DNA of 64,000 nt from Rhizobium sp. L1K21 (lineage in GTDB: Bacteria > Pseudomonadota > Alphaproteobacteria > Rhizobiales > Rhizobiaceae). The DNA lies in contig NZ_JAMXLE010000009.1 of assembly GCF_024055895.1 (NCBI RefSeq), positions 94,809 to 158,808 of the forward strand, in the 5' to 3' direction. Below the pieces are notes generated by a model that did no database searches, was not told where the DNA came from, and saw only the letters and a list, made by a program, of their open reading frames with translations. Made by a program: the position numbers and the translations under genes. Shown here piece after piece: positions 26,044 through 34,355 of the stretch; the first letter of the stretch is position 1; every line of letters starts with the position of its first letter.

Positions 26044-26061
26044 TATCAAGTTTAATTGATA
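26044..26061. promoter_or_regulatory. inverted repeat upstream of the iron ABC operon
   Basis: TATCAA and TTGATA form a 6-6-6 inverted repeat about 115 bases before the binding-protein start. An overlapping CTTGA-N5-TCAAG repeat is adjacent. A metal-responsive regulator such as RirA, Fur or Irr could bind here, but I cannot match it firmly to a consensus. Confidence 0.4.
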
Positions 26062-26175
26062 GGCATCCGACACCTATATTGAGTTGTCTACTCCACTTTT
26101 CCTAATGGATGAGGGGCAGAGGCCAACACCAATGTTTTGATACCGTTTCAGCAAGCACTTGAGGAGATTTCGATC

Positions 26176-27138
26176 ATGAACCGCCGCCAATTTCTGATGC
26201 GCGCCCTTGCCGGAACCGCGCTTGCAATCACCCCACTTTCAGCATTTGCCGCCAACGTGGTGACTGTGGAAGATGACCGAGGCGTGAGCGTCGATGTCCC
26301 CGCCAAGCCTCAGCGCATTGCCAGCATTTCCTATTTTGCAACCGACGTTGCGCTTGCCTTGGGCCTGAAGCCCGTTGCGACCACCTATATGGTCGCCGAC
26401 CGCCACCCGGATTTCCTTCTCGGCCTGACGGCGGATATGACCCAGCTTGGCCAGCGCGCGAAGCCAAATCTGGAACTGCTTTCCGAAGCCAAGCCGGACC
26501 TGATCGTAGCCATGCGCCGCTACACCGAAGCCAATGCTGATCAACTCAACGCCATTGCACCATACCTTGCCTACAACATGGAGCTTTTGGAAAAGAGCTA
26601 TGAGGATGTGGCCGAACTTTCCAAAATCCTCGGACAACCAGAGCGCGGCGTAGAACTGAACGAAGCCTTCAAGGCGCAGCTTGCGAAATATGTTGAAGAG
26701 GCCCCGAAAGGCTCCCATCCCCGCTTTGTTGTGATGTGGGGTGGCGAAGTGCCGTTTGCGTTCCATACTGAAAACACAACAGCCTCTATCGTGGCAGCCC
26801 TTGGCGGCGAAAACATCGCGGGCACCATGCAGACCAACGGCAAGTTCGGCATGGAACTGAGCCTGGAGGCCATGCTGGAAAAAGACCCGGAAGTGATCTT
26901 CGTTTACGATTATGGGCCGGATCGCCCGCATGAAAGCAACCCGATCTGGAGCCAGCTATCTGCCGTGAAGAATGGCCGCGTTCACTATGTGGGCGACCAA
27001 TGGGTTGAAGCCAACGGACCCATTGGCCGCGAGATCGTGCTGCGTGAAGCTGCTCACTATCTCTTCCCGAAAACATTCCCGGAAGTCGATGTGCGGGCTG
27101 AAGCGGCCAAGATCATTCCAGCCACCCTTCAAAACTAA
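26176..27138 (+). CDS. iron-chelate/siderophore ABC transporter substrate-binding protein (FecB/FepB type)
   Basis: A 320-residue periplasmic binding protein of the FecB/FepB/FhuD fold. It begins with a twin-arginine-like signal (MNRRQFLMRALAGTALAITPLSAFA), followed by two lobes: VTVEDDRGVSVDVPAKPQRIASIS at the N-terminus and NPIWSQLSAVKNGRVHYVGDQW near the C-terminus. The GAGGAG at 26161 precedes the ATG at 26176. It is the first of four genes for one transporter; its TAA overlaps the next ATG (TAATG). The ligand is probably a ferric siderophore, but heme, B12 or another chelate is possible. Confidence 0.9.
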   Translation: MNRRQFLMRALAGTALAITPLSAFAANVVTVEDDRGVSVDVPAKPQRIASISYFATDVALALGLKPVATTYMVADRHPDFLLGLTADMTQLGQRAKPNLELLSEAKPDLIVAMRRYTEANADQLNAIAPYLAYNMELLEKSYEDVAELSKILGQPERGVELNEAFKAQLAKYVEEAPKGSHPRFVVMWGGEVPFAFHTENTTASIVAALGGENIAGTMQTNGKFGMELSLEAMLEKDPEVIFVYDYGPDRPHESNPIWSQLSAVKNGRVHYVGDQWVEANGPIGREIVLREAAHYLFPKTFPEVDVRAEAAKIIPATLQN

Positions 27139-28172
27139 TGAGTGGCAGGGCAAACGCCTTGCCGGGAAGCCGCGCACGGTCGCTGACAATGACCGTCATA
27201 GCCATTGTCGTTGCCGTGCTGGTGATCCTCTTTGGGCTGCAAGCGGGTTCTAAACCGCTTGCAGCCGCAGACGTTTTTGCTGCGCTCATCGCGCCCGACG
27301 GTAAGTTCAATTCCATTCTCGTTTGGGTCTTGCGCCTACCCCGCAGCATCATCGCCTATTGTGCAGGCGCGGGCCTCGCGATATCCGGCTATCTTCTGCA
27401 AAGCCTCACGCGCAACCCGCTCGCAGGTCCGGGACTTACGGGCGTTACCTCCGGTGCGGTTGTTCCAATCGTCTTCTCACTCGTTTATCTGCCCTGGCTC
27501 TCCACCCTGTATTATCCGCTGATCGGCCTCACAGGCGGGCTGAGTGCAGTGGCCGTCACCTTTTGGGTTGCTGGTGGTGGTTCTGCACGTCCGCTGCATC
27601 TGGCACTAGGCGGCATCACCGTTTCCCTTTTCCTCGGCGCCATCACCACCGCCATTTTACTGGTCAGTGGTCCGCAGGCTGCAACGCTGACCTTCTGGCT
27701 ATCTGGCGGCTTTCAGGGTCGCTCATGGGCGCATCTTTACAGCATGTTGCCATGGGTGATGATTGGCTCTGTAGCGGCCATGATCTGTCAGCGCGCAATT
27801 GGACTTCTCTCGCTCAGCGATGAGGCGGCTGCAGGCATGGGCCTGCGCATTTCGCTTTGGCGTCCTGTCCTAGTATTTATAGCGGCACTCCCCGTTGCAG
27901 GCATCGCACCTGTGGCTGGACCTGTTGCTTTTGTCGGCATGGCTGCCCCGCATATTGCGCGACTTTTGAAGCCCTATGGTCCGGGCTGGGCGCTTGCTCT
28001 TTCCGCCGCCATTGGAGGCTTGATGACGGCTGCCTCAGACATCGTATCACGCAGCATAGCCGCACCTCAGGAATTGCCCGTTGGCATGATCACTGCACTC
28101 ATCGGTGGCCCCGTCTTCATCTATCTTGTGCAGCGACCCGGCTTTTCTGCAGGTCAAAGGCAGGGCGCATGA
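27138..28172 (+). CDS. iron-chelate ABC transporter permease (FecC type)
   Basis: A 344-residue FecCD-family permease with about nine to ten membrane helices. It forms half of the inner-membrane channel of the importer. Family segments are LRLPRSIIAYCAGAGLAISGYLLQSLTRNPLAGPGLTG near residue 60 and GMAAPHIARLL near residue 270. The gene is translationally coupled to the binding protein (TAATG) and to the second permease (ATGA). Confidence 0.92.
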   Translation: MSGRANALPGSRARSLTMTVIAIVVAVLVILFGLQAGSKPLAAADVFAALIAPDGKFNSILVWVLRLPRSIIAYCAGAGLAISGYLLQSLTRNPLAGPGLTGVTSGAVVPIVFSLVYLPWLSTLYYPLIGLTGGLSAVAVTFWVAGGGSARPLHLALGGITVSLFLGAITTAILLVSGPQAATLTFWLSGGFQGRSWAHLYSMLPWVMIGSVAAMICQRAIGLLSLSDEAAAGMGLRISLWRPVLVFIAALPVAGIAPVAGPVAFVGMAAPHIARLLKPYGPGWALALSAAIGGLMTAASDIVSRSIAAPQELPVGMITALIGGPVFIYLVQRPGFSAGQRQGA

Positions 28173-29203
28173 CAACGGCTCAAAACCTCCGCCTCACCGT
28201 TTCACCATGGTTTTGGATTGTCTCGCTTTCGCTGGCGATGCTTTCCGTGGCGCTTTCCATTTTCCTTGGCGTCGTCGATATTCCCCCACAACAGGTGATT
28301 GACGCCTTGCTGGGCAATGGAGCGGCGTCCGCCCATTCGATCATCATTGATATTCGCCTACCCCGCATTGCAACAGGCGTGCTGGCTGGCATTCACTTCG
28401 CCGTTGCGGGGCTGCTTTTGCAATCCATTACCCGCAACCCACTTGCCGATCCGTCCATCATGGGCATTTTGCAAGGGGCGACCCTCACCGTCACACTCTT
28501 CCTCCTGTTCACTGTTTATCTGCAAAATTCAGGGTCGCACGCCCTTCCAGCCCTCCCGCTGGAATGGTTGCCCTTCATCGGAATGCTGGGCGGTTTGGCC
28601 GCCGGCGGCGTCATTTACGCGCTGGCTTTCATGCGCAACATCGGCCCGCTGCGCATCACGCTCTGCGGCATTGCCGTGGGGGCAGTACTTCACGCGCTGG
28701 CCATCGGTCTTATCGCCGGTTGGGGTTCGGCCCGCATTGAAGTGCTGCTGGAATGGCTGTCAGGCAGCCTTTATGCGCGTAACTGGCAACACGCCCTGTT
28801 TCTGCTGCCCTTCACCATTGTAGGGCTCGTCGCCCTGCCATTCATTCGCAGGCCGCTTGAGCTTCTGCGTTTTGATGAAGCCGTGTCCCAGTCATTCGGC
28901 CTGTCCTACCGCCGCCAGTTTTCCTTTGCATTGTTCCTCTCATGCCTGCTGGCGGCAAGTGCGGTTGGGGTCGTCGGGCCAATTGTTTTTGTCGGCCTGA
29001 TCGTGCCGCATCTGGCACGCTTTTTCTGCCGGGGCGCAACTGCGCTCGTGCTTCCCATGACCATCACGCTCGGCGCTGTCATTGTCACACTGGGCGATCT
29101 TGCCGGGCGGCTGTTCGGCCAGGCGGAAGAAATTCCGATTGGTGTCGTCACCGCCATTTGCGGCGCGCCCCTTCTCATCCTTCTTTTACGCAAAATCCCG
29201 TGA
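28169..29203 (+). CDS. iron-chelate ABC transporter permease (FecD type)
   Basis: A 344-residue FecCD-family permease, the second half of the channel. LPRIATGVLAGIHFAVAGLLLQSITRNPLADPSIMG and FVGLIVPHLARFF are clear family signatures. The frame is open upstream, but the ATG at 28169 overlaps the preceding stop as ATGA and aligns with family N-termini. It pairs with the permease encoded at 27138. Confidence 0.92.
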   Translation: MTTAQNLRLTVSPWFWIVSLSLAMLSVALSIFLGVVDIPPQQVIDALLGNGAASAHSIIIDIRLPRIATGVLAGIHFAVAGLLLQSITRNPLADPSIMGILQGATLTVTLFLLFTVYLQNSGSHALPALPLEWLPFIGMLGGLAAGGVIYALAFMRNIGPLRITLCGIAVGAVLHALAIGLIAGWGSARIEVLLEWLSGSLYARNWQHALFLLPFTIVGLVALPFIRRPLELLRFDEAVSQSFGLSYRRQFSFALFLSCLLAASAVGVVGPIVFVGLIVPHLARFFCRGATALVLPMTITLGAVIVTLGDLAGRLFGQAEEIPIGVVTAICGAPLLILLLRKIP

Positions 29204-29211
29204 GACTACCC

Positions 29212-30024
29212 ATGCTGTCCTGTTCCTCCCTCACAGTAACCTATGGCCAGCGCAAAGCGCTCGACGGCTTTGATCTGTCACTGCAACCCGGTGAAGTGCG
29301 TGCTCTCATCGGCCCCAATGGCTCTGGCAAAAGCACGGCCCTGCAAGCCATTGCGGGCCTGACCAAGCCGACAAAGGGCAGCATTACAATTAACGGCAAG
29401 TCGATTGCCAAATTGTCCCGTCGACAGATCGCCAAGGAGCTGGCCTTTCTGCCCCAACAGCCGGTCGCTCCCGATGAAATCAGCGTTATTGAACTGGTGC
29501 GTCAGGGCCGCTTTGCCCATGTCGGCCTCTTGGGCCGCTATACAAGCCGCGATGAAGATGCGATCCACTGGGCGCTGGAAAACACCGGCTTGTCAGACTT
29601 TGCCACACGTCCTCTGCGCGAACTTTCAGGCGGCGAACGGCAACGCGCATGGATTGCTGCAGCGCTGGCGCAAGAGGCTGAAATCCTGCTTCTGGACGAA
29701 CCGACAACCTATCTCGATATTGGCTTTCAAGTTGAAGTCATCGATCTCGTCTACCGCCTCAGCCGTGAAAAAAACGTCGCCGTGGTTATGTCGATCCACG
29801 ACCTCAACCAGGCTATGGCCATCTGCGACCGGATTTCTCTCCTGAAACACGGCCAGCTGATGTTTGACGGCGAACCGAACGATCTTGCACAATCAGACCT
29901 GATTGAAGAGGTCTTCCGGGTGAAAGGTCATTTCGTTCCCATCACCCCGTACGCACCACCGCATTTTGACGTGGAACTGGCGCGACGCGGCACGGTGATC
30001 ACAACAGAGCTTCGGTCTTGCTGA
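29212..30024 (+). CDS. iron-chelate ABC transporter ATP-binding protein (FecE type)
   Basis: A 270-residue ATPase that powers the importer. It has Walker A (GPNGSGKST), the Q-loop FLPQQPV, the signature LSGGERQRAWIAAAL and Walker B ILLLDEPT with the following H-loop MSIHDLNQ. The start may be the ATG at 29212 or the GTG at 29200, which overlaps the preceding stop; both are a few codons apart. It is the last gene of the four-gene operon. Confidence 0.93.
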   Translation: MLSCSSLTVTYGQRKALDGFDLSLQPGEVRALIGPNGSGKSTALQAIAGLTKPTKGSITINGKSIAKLSRRQIAKELAFLPQQPVAPDEISVIELVRQGRFAHVGLLGRYTSRDEDAIHWALENTGLSDFATRPLRELSGGERQRAWIAAALAQEAEILLLDEPTTYLDIGFQVEVIDLVYRLSREKNVAVVMSIHDLNQAMAICDRISLLKHGQLMFDGEPNDLAQSDLIEEVFRVKGHFVPITPYAPPHFDVELARRGTVITTELRSC

Positions 30025-30279
30025 ATGAAGGTCTGCTTTTCAGCGGGGAAGCTGGCAGCTTGAACGTCCGCAAAGATGAAGGGTTCGGGTGCCTTTAGGC
30101 GTACGAAAGCCCCTCTTGCAGGAACCCGCGGGCGGAATACTCCGAGCTATGGGGATTTGTGTTTTGGTGCGTCTGGGCGGCGGTCCGCGTGCAATATTAC
30201 GGTGTGAGGGTATGAACCAGCTTTGCCAGGCCACCTCCATGGTGCCCAGCCTTTTTGCCATTCATCACCTGAGCCTCGA

Positions 30280-30603
30280 TTACGTCAGACGCCGCAAATG
30301 GCACTCGATATCCATGCGTTCGTGGAAAATCTCCACCACATCCAGGATGTCGGCACGTTCGCGCAGGATCAGGACGTGGCTCCCCTCACGGTAATAGCAG
30401 AGATTGGTGGCCTCCTGATCGCCTCCCATCAGCACGCCGCAGGGCCGCGCAGCAGGGCCTTCTCCGGCCGCCAGTGTATCAACTCGAAGCGTCAGACGAC
30501 GCACATAGGCTTCGGCCTGCGCCTCCCCAAATTGCTCAAAGGTATAATCGGCAATGTCTTCCAGGCGCGCCAAGGCGGCAGGCGAATAGACGACCGTCTT
30601 CAC
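30280..30603 (-). CDS. parE: ParE-type toxin of a type II toxin-antitoxin module
   Basis: A 107-residue RelE/ParE-superfamily protein with the fold's typical start (VVYSPAALARLEDIADYTFEQFG) and end (HVLILRERADILDVVEIFHERMD). ParE toxins poison DNA gyrase. Its start overlaps the ParD stop by ATGA, the normal antitoxin-toxin order. The gene could be functional or a relic of a mobile element; nothing looks truncated. Confidence 0.85.
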   Translation of the reverse strand: MKTVVYSPAALARLEDIADYTFEQFGEAQAEAYVRRLTLRVDTLAAGEGPAARPCGVLMGGDQEATNLCYYREGSHVLILRERADILDVVEIFHERMDIECHLRRLT

Positions 30604-30890
30604 GCCGGTGCCGTCCGCTTCCTGACCACATTCGCCATGATCCTGGCCGTCGCCTGCTCAGCCGTGAGCGCAACGCCCTCACCCCGATCAAGCTGATCAA
30701 CACCGATGGCAATCCTTGTGCGAATTTCCGTGAGTTCAGCCAGTTGAACTTCACGGCGTTCCTTCAGGACGCGCAGTCCTTCGCGTAAGACCTCGCTGGC
30801 ATTGGCGTATTCGCCGGAAGCTACGAGATCATCGACAAAGGACGACAATTGCGGTGTCAGGGCGACGTTACGGGCGTGCGCGGCAGGCAT
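30600..30890 (-). CDS. parD: ParD-type antitoxin
   Basis: A 96-residue ribbon-helix-helix protein of the ParD family: VALTPQLSSFVDDLVASGEYANASEVLREGLRVLKERR, then a C-terminal toxin-binding tail. It should neutralise ParE and repress the operon. The frame extends upstream to 30926, but the ATG at 30890 gives the usual length. It is the first gene of the pair. Confidence 0.87.
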   Translation of the reverse strand: MPAAHARNVALTPQLSSFVDDLVASGEYANASEVLREGLRVLKERREVQLAELTEIRTRIAIGVDQLDRGEGVALTAEQATARIMANVVRKRTAPA

Positions 30891-30926
30891 AGGTTCACTC
30901 CGTTTAGAGAATCCATCAGATCGCAC

Positions 30927-31309
30927 TATAGCAAAGGGTGGCCAATATTGACACCCTCAATCGGCTCCAAATGTGAGAACCGGCACTGCCCGCCCGAGAA
31001 TACCCCCATTGTCGGTCATGTCGTAGCGCCTTGTTTCGCATTGCCGATCGACGCTAAAGACGGCCAGCACCAGAGAGGCTTGCACCCGAAGGGTCGAAAC
31101 GAAGTGGAGAACCGCAAGCCGTAGCGATTTTGCTTCGCGCAAGGAATGGCGCGGAACGCGACAGGGGAAAATCGTTGCGGGCAAGGTTGCCGGCCGAGCG
31201 CTGGCCGTATTGTCCTTCTTCGGCATATTCGATCAAGAGGAGGAGCTTGTCGCCCTGTCCGGCACCCTCCCCTCATCGTCCAGCCTCCACGGCATCACAT
31301 GGACGAGGA
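30927..31309. other. region without a convincing gene
   Basis: About 380 bases upstream of parD. Several overlapping frames on both strands are open but none has a ribosome site, a known domain or a protein-like composition. It must contain the parD promoter. It may be decayed DNA of a mobile element. Confidence 0.35.
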
Positions 31310-31522
31310 CTATTCCTGCAAAAGTCCGTCATAGACCTCCATCAATGCGGTCGTGATGGCCTGGCCCAATGCATTGCCTGCGCCGCGAATGTCGTCTTCG
31401 GTGCCATCACGCGCGGCCCTGGCGAGTTCGAACCCCTGTTCGTTGACGATCTGACTGGCGACTTCAATGGCCCACAGACCAAAGTCACCGCGGGTTTCGA
31501 TCTGAATATTCTCGTCCATCAT
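31310..31522 (-). CDS. small acidic hypothetical protein
   Basis: A 70-residue protein beginning MMDENIQIETRGDFGLWAIEVASQ, with GAGAGGAAC as a good ribosome site before the double ATG. It looks like a compact helical acidic protein (RAARDGTEDDIRGAGNALGQAITTALMEV). I do not recognise the family. The next gene, on the other strand, encodes a WGR-domain protein; such small pairs occur on integrative elements of alphaproteobacteria. Confidence 0.5.
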   Translation of the reverse strand: MMDENIQIETRGDFGLWAIEVASQIVNEQGFELARAARDGTEDDIRGAGNALGQAITTALMEVYDGLLQE

Positions 31523-31657
31523 TGTTCCTCTCCCGCGCTCTGATCTGCCGGCTTTGCTTCACTCCGCGAGCTATCCATCATTGACATGAATCGATCAAGC
31601 GCCACCGATTCATAAACGTCGTTGGACGATCAATCCCGCCTATGCCAGGCTCAAACC

Positions 31658-31921
31658 ATGATCGCCCAGCCCTATCAGCTCTATATCGAACGGAAAGACG
31701 CAAGCCAAAACATGGCACGCTTTTATCGCCTGTCGATCGAGCCAGATCTGTTCGGGGAAATCTGTCTCATCCGGCAATGGGGGCGCATTGGCGCCAAAGG
31801 GCAATCGAAAGTCCATCATTTCGAGAGCGAAGCTGCTGCGGTCGAGCTGTTTCTCGGCCTCCTGCGAAAAAAGAGGGGGCGAGGATATCGGCCGGGTTCG
31901 CTGACCTCTTTGGGCGAGTAG
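31658..31921 (+). CDS. WGR-domain protein
   Basis: An 87-residue protein that is a single WGR domain: YQLYIERKDASQNMARFYRLSIEPDLFGEICLIRQWGRIGAKGQ, containing the diagnostic WGR at the centre. WGR domains bind nucleic acids in PARPs and some MolR-type proteins; free-standing copies are common on mobile elements of alphaproteobacteria. I start at the ATG at 31658, because upstream residues do not match the domain. Confidence 0.82.
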   Translation: MIAQPYQLYIERKDASQNMARFYRLSIEPDLFGEICLIRQWGRIGAKGQSKVHHFESEAAAVELFLGLLRKKRGRGYRPGSLTSLGE

Positions 31922-32310
31922 GGTTTTCAAGGGCAATTGCCGCATGGGCCGCATATGTTCGCGATGGGCTTGCAACCCCCATCCTGAAAATAACCGGTTC
32001 AAATGAGCAGGCCAATTATGCAATTCATGATACACTTAAATGGTTGCCAACTACGGTATTGCCATTTGTGGACAGCCCCTGATTTGAAGGTGGTTTCTTT
32101 GTGTCTGTGATCTTTCTTGCCAACGGTCTTTTGTCCGGCCCGTTTGTGCGGGATCAATTTCCGCTGGCTCTGATGAAGTCCGCGAGCCGGATCCCTATCA
32201 AGTTGCCGTGCTATAACGCTCTGGCAATACCGCTCAAGCCGATAATTCTTGTTTGTGCGTTTTCGGTAATTTACGCAGTAGTTGTAAGCAATTTTATTGG
32301 GGGATTTTTG
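31922..32310. other. region without a convincing gene
   Basis: About 390 bases between the WGR gene and the exported ClpP-like gene. No frame has a recognisable domain. The AT-rich end near 32240-32310, with a GGGGGA site at 32301, probably holds the promoter and ribosome site of the following gene. Confidence 0.4.
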
Positions 32311-33771
32311 ATGCGCACATTGTTGGAGTTCGGAAGATGGGCAACCATCTGTTTCGCGATTTTGGTATGCAGCGCAACACCTTCCTCCTCGGCCAATCTG
32401 GAGCTGAGGCAGGATCTGGTTTCTCAAATCACCGGTCTTCGGTCAATCTATCTTCCCTCAAGTCAGTATGATGGCGAATACGACCCCGATATTGATCTTC
32501 CGCAGAATAGAAAAGGTCTCGAACGCCCTCACGCCAAATTCGCTTCCTCCGGGGGCTTTCGGGTCATCCGGTTGTCGGGGGTCATTGAAAGAGGCGACAC
32601 CGAAAAATTGCAGGCCTTTATCGATAAGACCTACGAAGAAACTGGAATTTATGATTTCAGGATAGCCCTGGACAGCCCTGGTGGGAACTTCCTGGAGGGG
32701 ATCAAAATCGGTCTGTTTTTGGAAGGCCAATTTGGTGGACAAGATGATCCTGCATTCAGTGGTACATATGTGCTCAAGGGCCACCAGTGCCTTTCCGCAT
32801 GCGCGTTGATCTTCTCCCTATCCCTGTTGAACAATATCGAGGCCGGCGGCGAAGTTGGCTTTCACATGGGTATTCTTCCGAAAGAGCTTGAAGACCAACA
32901 GGGTAATGTAAAGGAGGTCATGAACCTCACCTATGATATTGTAAACGCCTACATGAGCCTGATCACTCAGGGCGTCAGCCCGCCTGAGCTGTTGGTTGAA
33001 GCGCTTAAGCATCGGGAATCCGACAGTTTTTTTGTTGTTGAAGCCAATGACCTTGCCTACAAGCTGCGCTTTGAACCCGTGGCCTATGGTGGCTTGTCTG
33101 ATGCTTTAAACGCCGATTCCTTGCCCGATTCAAAGGTTGTTGACATGTGCACGCGCCTCCTTTGGTTGGGGCGCAATGGTCCTTCACCATCATTTCTGGG
33201 GGACGGCGATTTTGTGCCTCCGCTGGGCAGTTCGGTCAAAGAACTCTTCAAGGGTAGAGAAGACAAGGCATTGGGAGGACGTTTCCTGACCGGCGAAAAA
33301 TGCATTATGGCGCTTTCTCCCAACGGTAATCTCTTGATAGAAATGACGGATAACAACGCAGCGCCTTGCGTAACCGCGAGCGGTTCGATTTCAGAAGATG
33401 ACTGGTGCGAAGTCGAATATCCTCCGGTCAATTATGCGACGACCGGCCTGCTTGCCGATGTGACCGGGTGCTCCATGGGAAATTTTACCGGCACAGTGTT
33501 GCAGCCCAAGGAGGGTAACCTGACGCATACCGGAAGCTGGACAAATGCCAAGACCTATAGCCGGGTGAGCATGCGCCTGCAGCCGTCCGTCGCTGCAGAA
33601 AAGATAGCCACACTACCTGATCAATTAGACATCAACCTGCTGGAATGTGCGATCACCGACGATGATCAGGCCGTTTGGGTCAAGGCTGAGGCCGATGGCC
33701 AGACGGGATGGATCAGCGCACGCTTTGTCAGTTTCGAGCCGGACTGGCAGTATGAAGACCCAAGAGAGTAG
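32311..33771 (+). CDS. exported ClpP/crotonase-fold protein with C-terminal SH3-like domain
   Basis: A 486-residue protein. It begins with a signal peptide (GRWATICFAILVCSATPSSSAN). Residues 80-270 form a ClpP-like domain of the COG3904 type, with FRIALDSPGGNFLEGIKIG and the nucleophile region LKGHQCLSACALIF; the expected serine is in LSAC. Residues 415-475 resemble a bacterial SH3 domain (SMRLQPSVAAEKIATLPD, ending VKAEADGQTGWISARFV). A periplasmic protease or peptidase-like role is plausible; substrates are unknown. The start at 32311 gives a clean signal peptide. It is monocistronic. Confidence 0.75.
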   Translation: MRTLLEFGRWATICFAILVCSATPSSSANLELRQDLVSQITGLRSIYLPSSQYDGEYDPDIDLPQNRKGLERPHAKFASSGGFRVIRLSGVIERGDTEKLQAFIDKTYEETGIYDFRIALDSPGGNFLEGIKIGLFLEGQFGGQDDPAFSGTYVLKGHQCLSACALIFSLSLLNNIEAGGEVGFHMGILPKELEDQQGNVKEVMNLTYDIVNAYMSLITQGVSPPELLVEALKHRESDSFFVVEANDLAYKLRFEPVAYGGLSDALNADSLPDSKVVDMCTRLLWLGRNGPSPSFLGDGDFVPPLGSSVKELFKGREDKALGGRFLTGEKCIMALSPNGNLLIEMTDNNAAPCVTASGSISEDDWCEVEYPPVNYATTGLLADVTGCSMGNFTGTVLQPKEGNLTHTGSWTNAKTYSRVSMRLQPSVAAEKIATLPDQLDINLLECAITDDDQAVWVKAEADGQTGWISARFVSFEPDWQYEDPRE

Positions 33772-33874
33772 AGGGATTGTATTCTTCCCTGGGCCGTTCC
33801 CGTTGAGCTTGAGCCCCTCCCGGCTCTACCCGGAAGCTCGCGCGTAATTATCGTTAGCGGCTGAGAACGGCGAT

Positions 33875-33895
33875 GCAAAAGTCGCCCGCTTTTGC
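33875..33895. terminator. hairpin after the ClpP-like gene
   Basis: GCAAAAG and CTTTTGC form a perfect 7-bp stem with a 7-base loop, about 105 bases after the stop at 33771, followed by CTTTCTC. It could be a terminator or part of an IS21 end, as an istA remnant starts 40 bases later. Confidence 0.4.
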
Positions 33896-33935
33896 CTTTC
33901 TCGTTATTGCAGGGGAGGGCGAGTAGATACACACC

Positions 33936-34076
33936 GTGGAACTTCATCGGAAAGTCCGTCTGGCCTGTTCAGAAGGCATGAGCCAGCGGGAGGCAGCCCG
34001 CCATTTCAACATATCCCACGACAGTGTGGCGATGATGCTTCATATTGGGCTACGCCTGGATATCGCCTTCGCGTAG
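33936..34076 (+). pseudogene. N-terminal remnant of an IS21-family IstA transposase
   Basis: A 46-codon frame from a GTG with the helix-turn-helix start of IstA: ELHRKVRLACSEGMSQREAARHFNISHDSVAMML. It then meets a stop, and the rest of the roughly 500-residue transposase and IstB are absent. I read it as a truncated insertion sequence at the border of the sulfatase/gentisate operon. Confidence 0.72.
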
Positions 34077-34126
34077 CCAGCAAAACGTTACACTTCCAAA
34101 AGCTGCCCGCGTCCCAGTTTCAAGTG

Positions 34127-34292
34127 TAAATCGACATCCACCTGACACCGCGGGGTGCGCAACTGGCCGACGAACTGATGCCGCTTGCAGCGGTGTATGA
34201 GTAACACCGCAGTTGAAGGTCTTGACCCCGAGGCGGCTACGACGCTGAAGCGTATGCTGCGGCATATCAACAGGAACATCTCTGCGCTCTGA
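34127..34292 (+). pseudogene. C-terminal remnant of a MarR-family regulator, frameshifted
   Basis: IDIHLTPRGAQLADELMPLAAVYE is a MarR wing and linker, interrupted by a stop; in the next frame the reading continues as AVEGLDPEAATTLKRMLRHI, then NRNISAL and a stop at 34292, the usual end of MarR proteins. The N-terminal half is missing. The gene was probably cut by the IS21 event and then decayed. Confidence 0.6.
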
Positions 34293-34355
34293 CTGAGAGG
34301 CGGCCCGAAATCTAATCAGATGAGCACGCGGCATTATTTGTAAAATGCACTCGCT

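Noticed and set aside
30025..30279. GC-rich folded stretch after the iron ABC operon as a possible tRNA or small RNA
   Set aside because: No cloverleaf with a TPsiC arm could be built, so I do not call an RNA gene.
30957..31226. A minus-strand 89-codon frame upstream of parD
   Set aside because: No ribosome site or domain; other frames in the same stretch are equally open.
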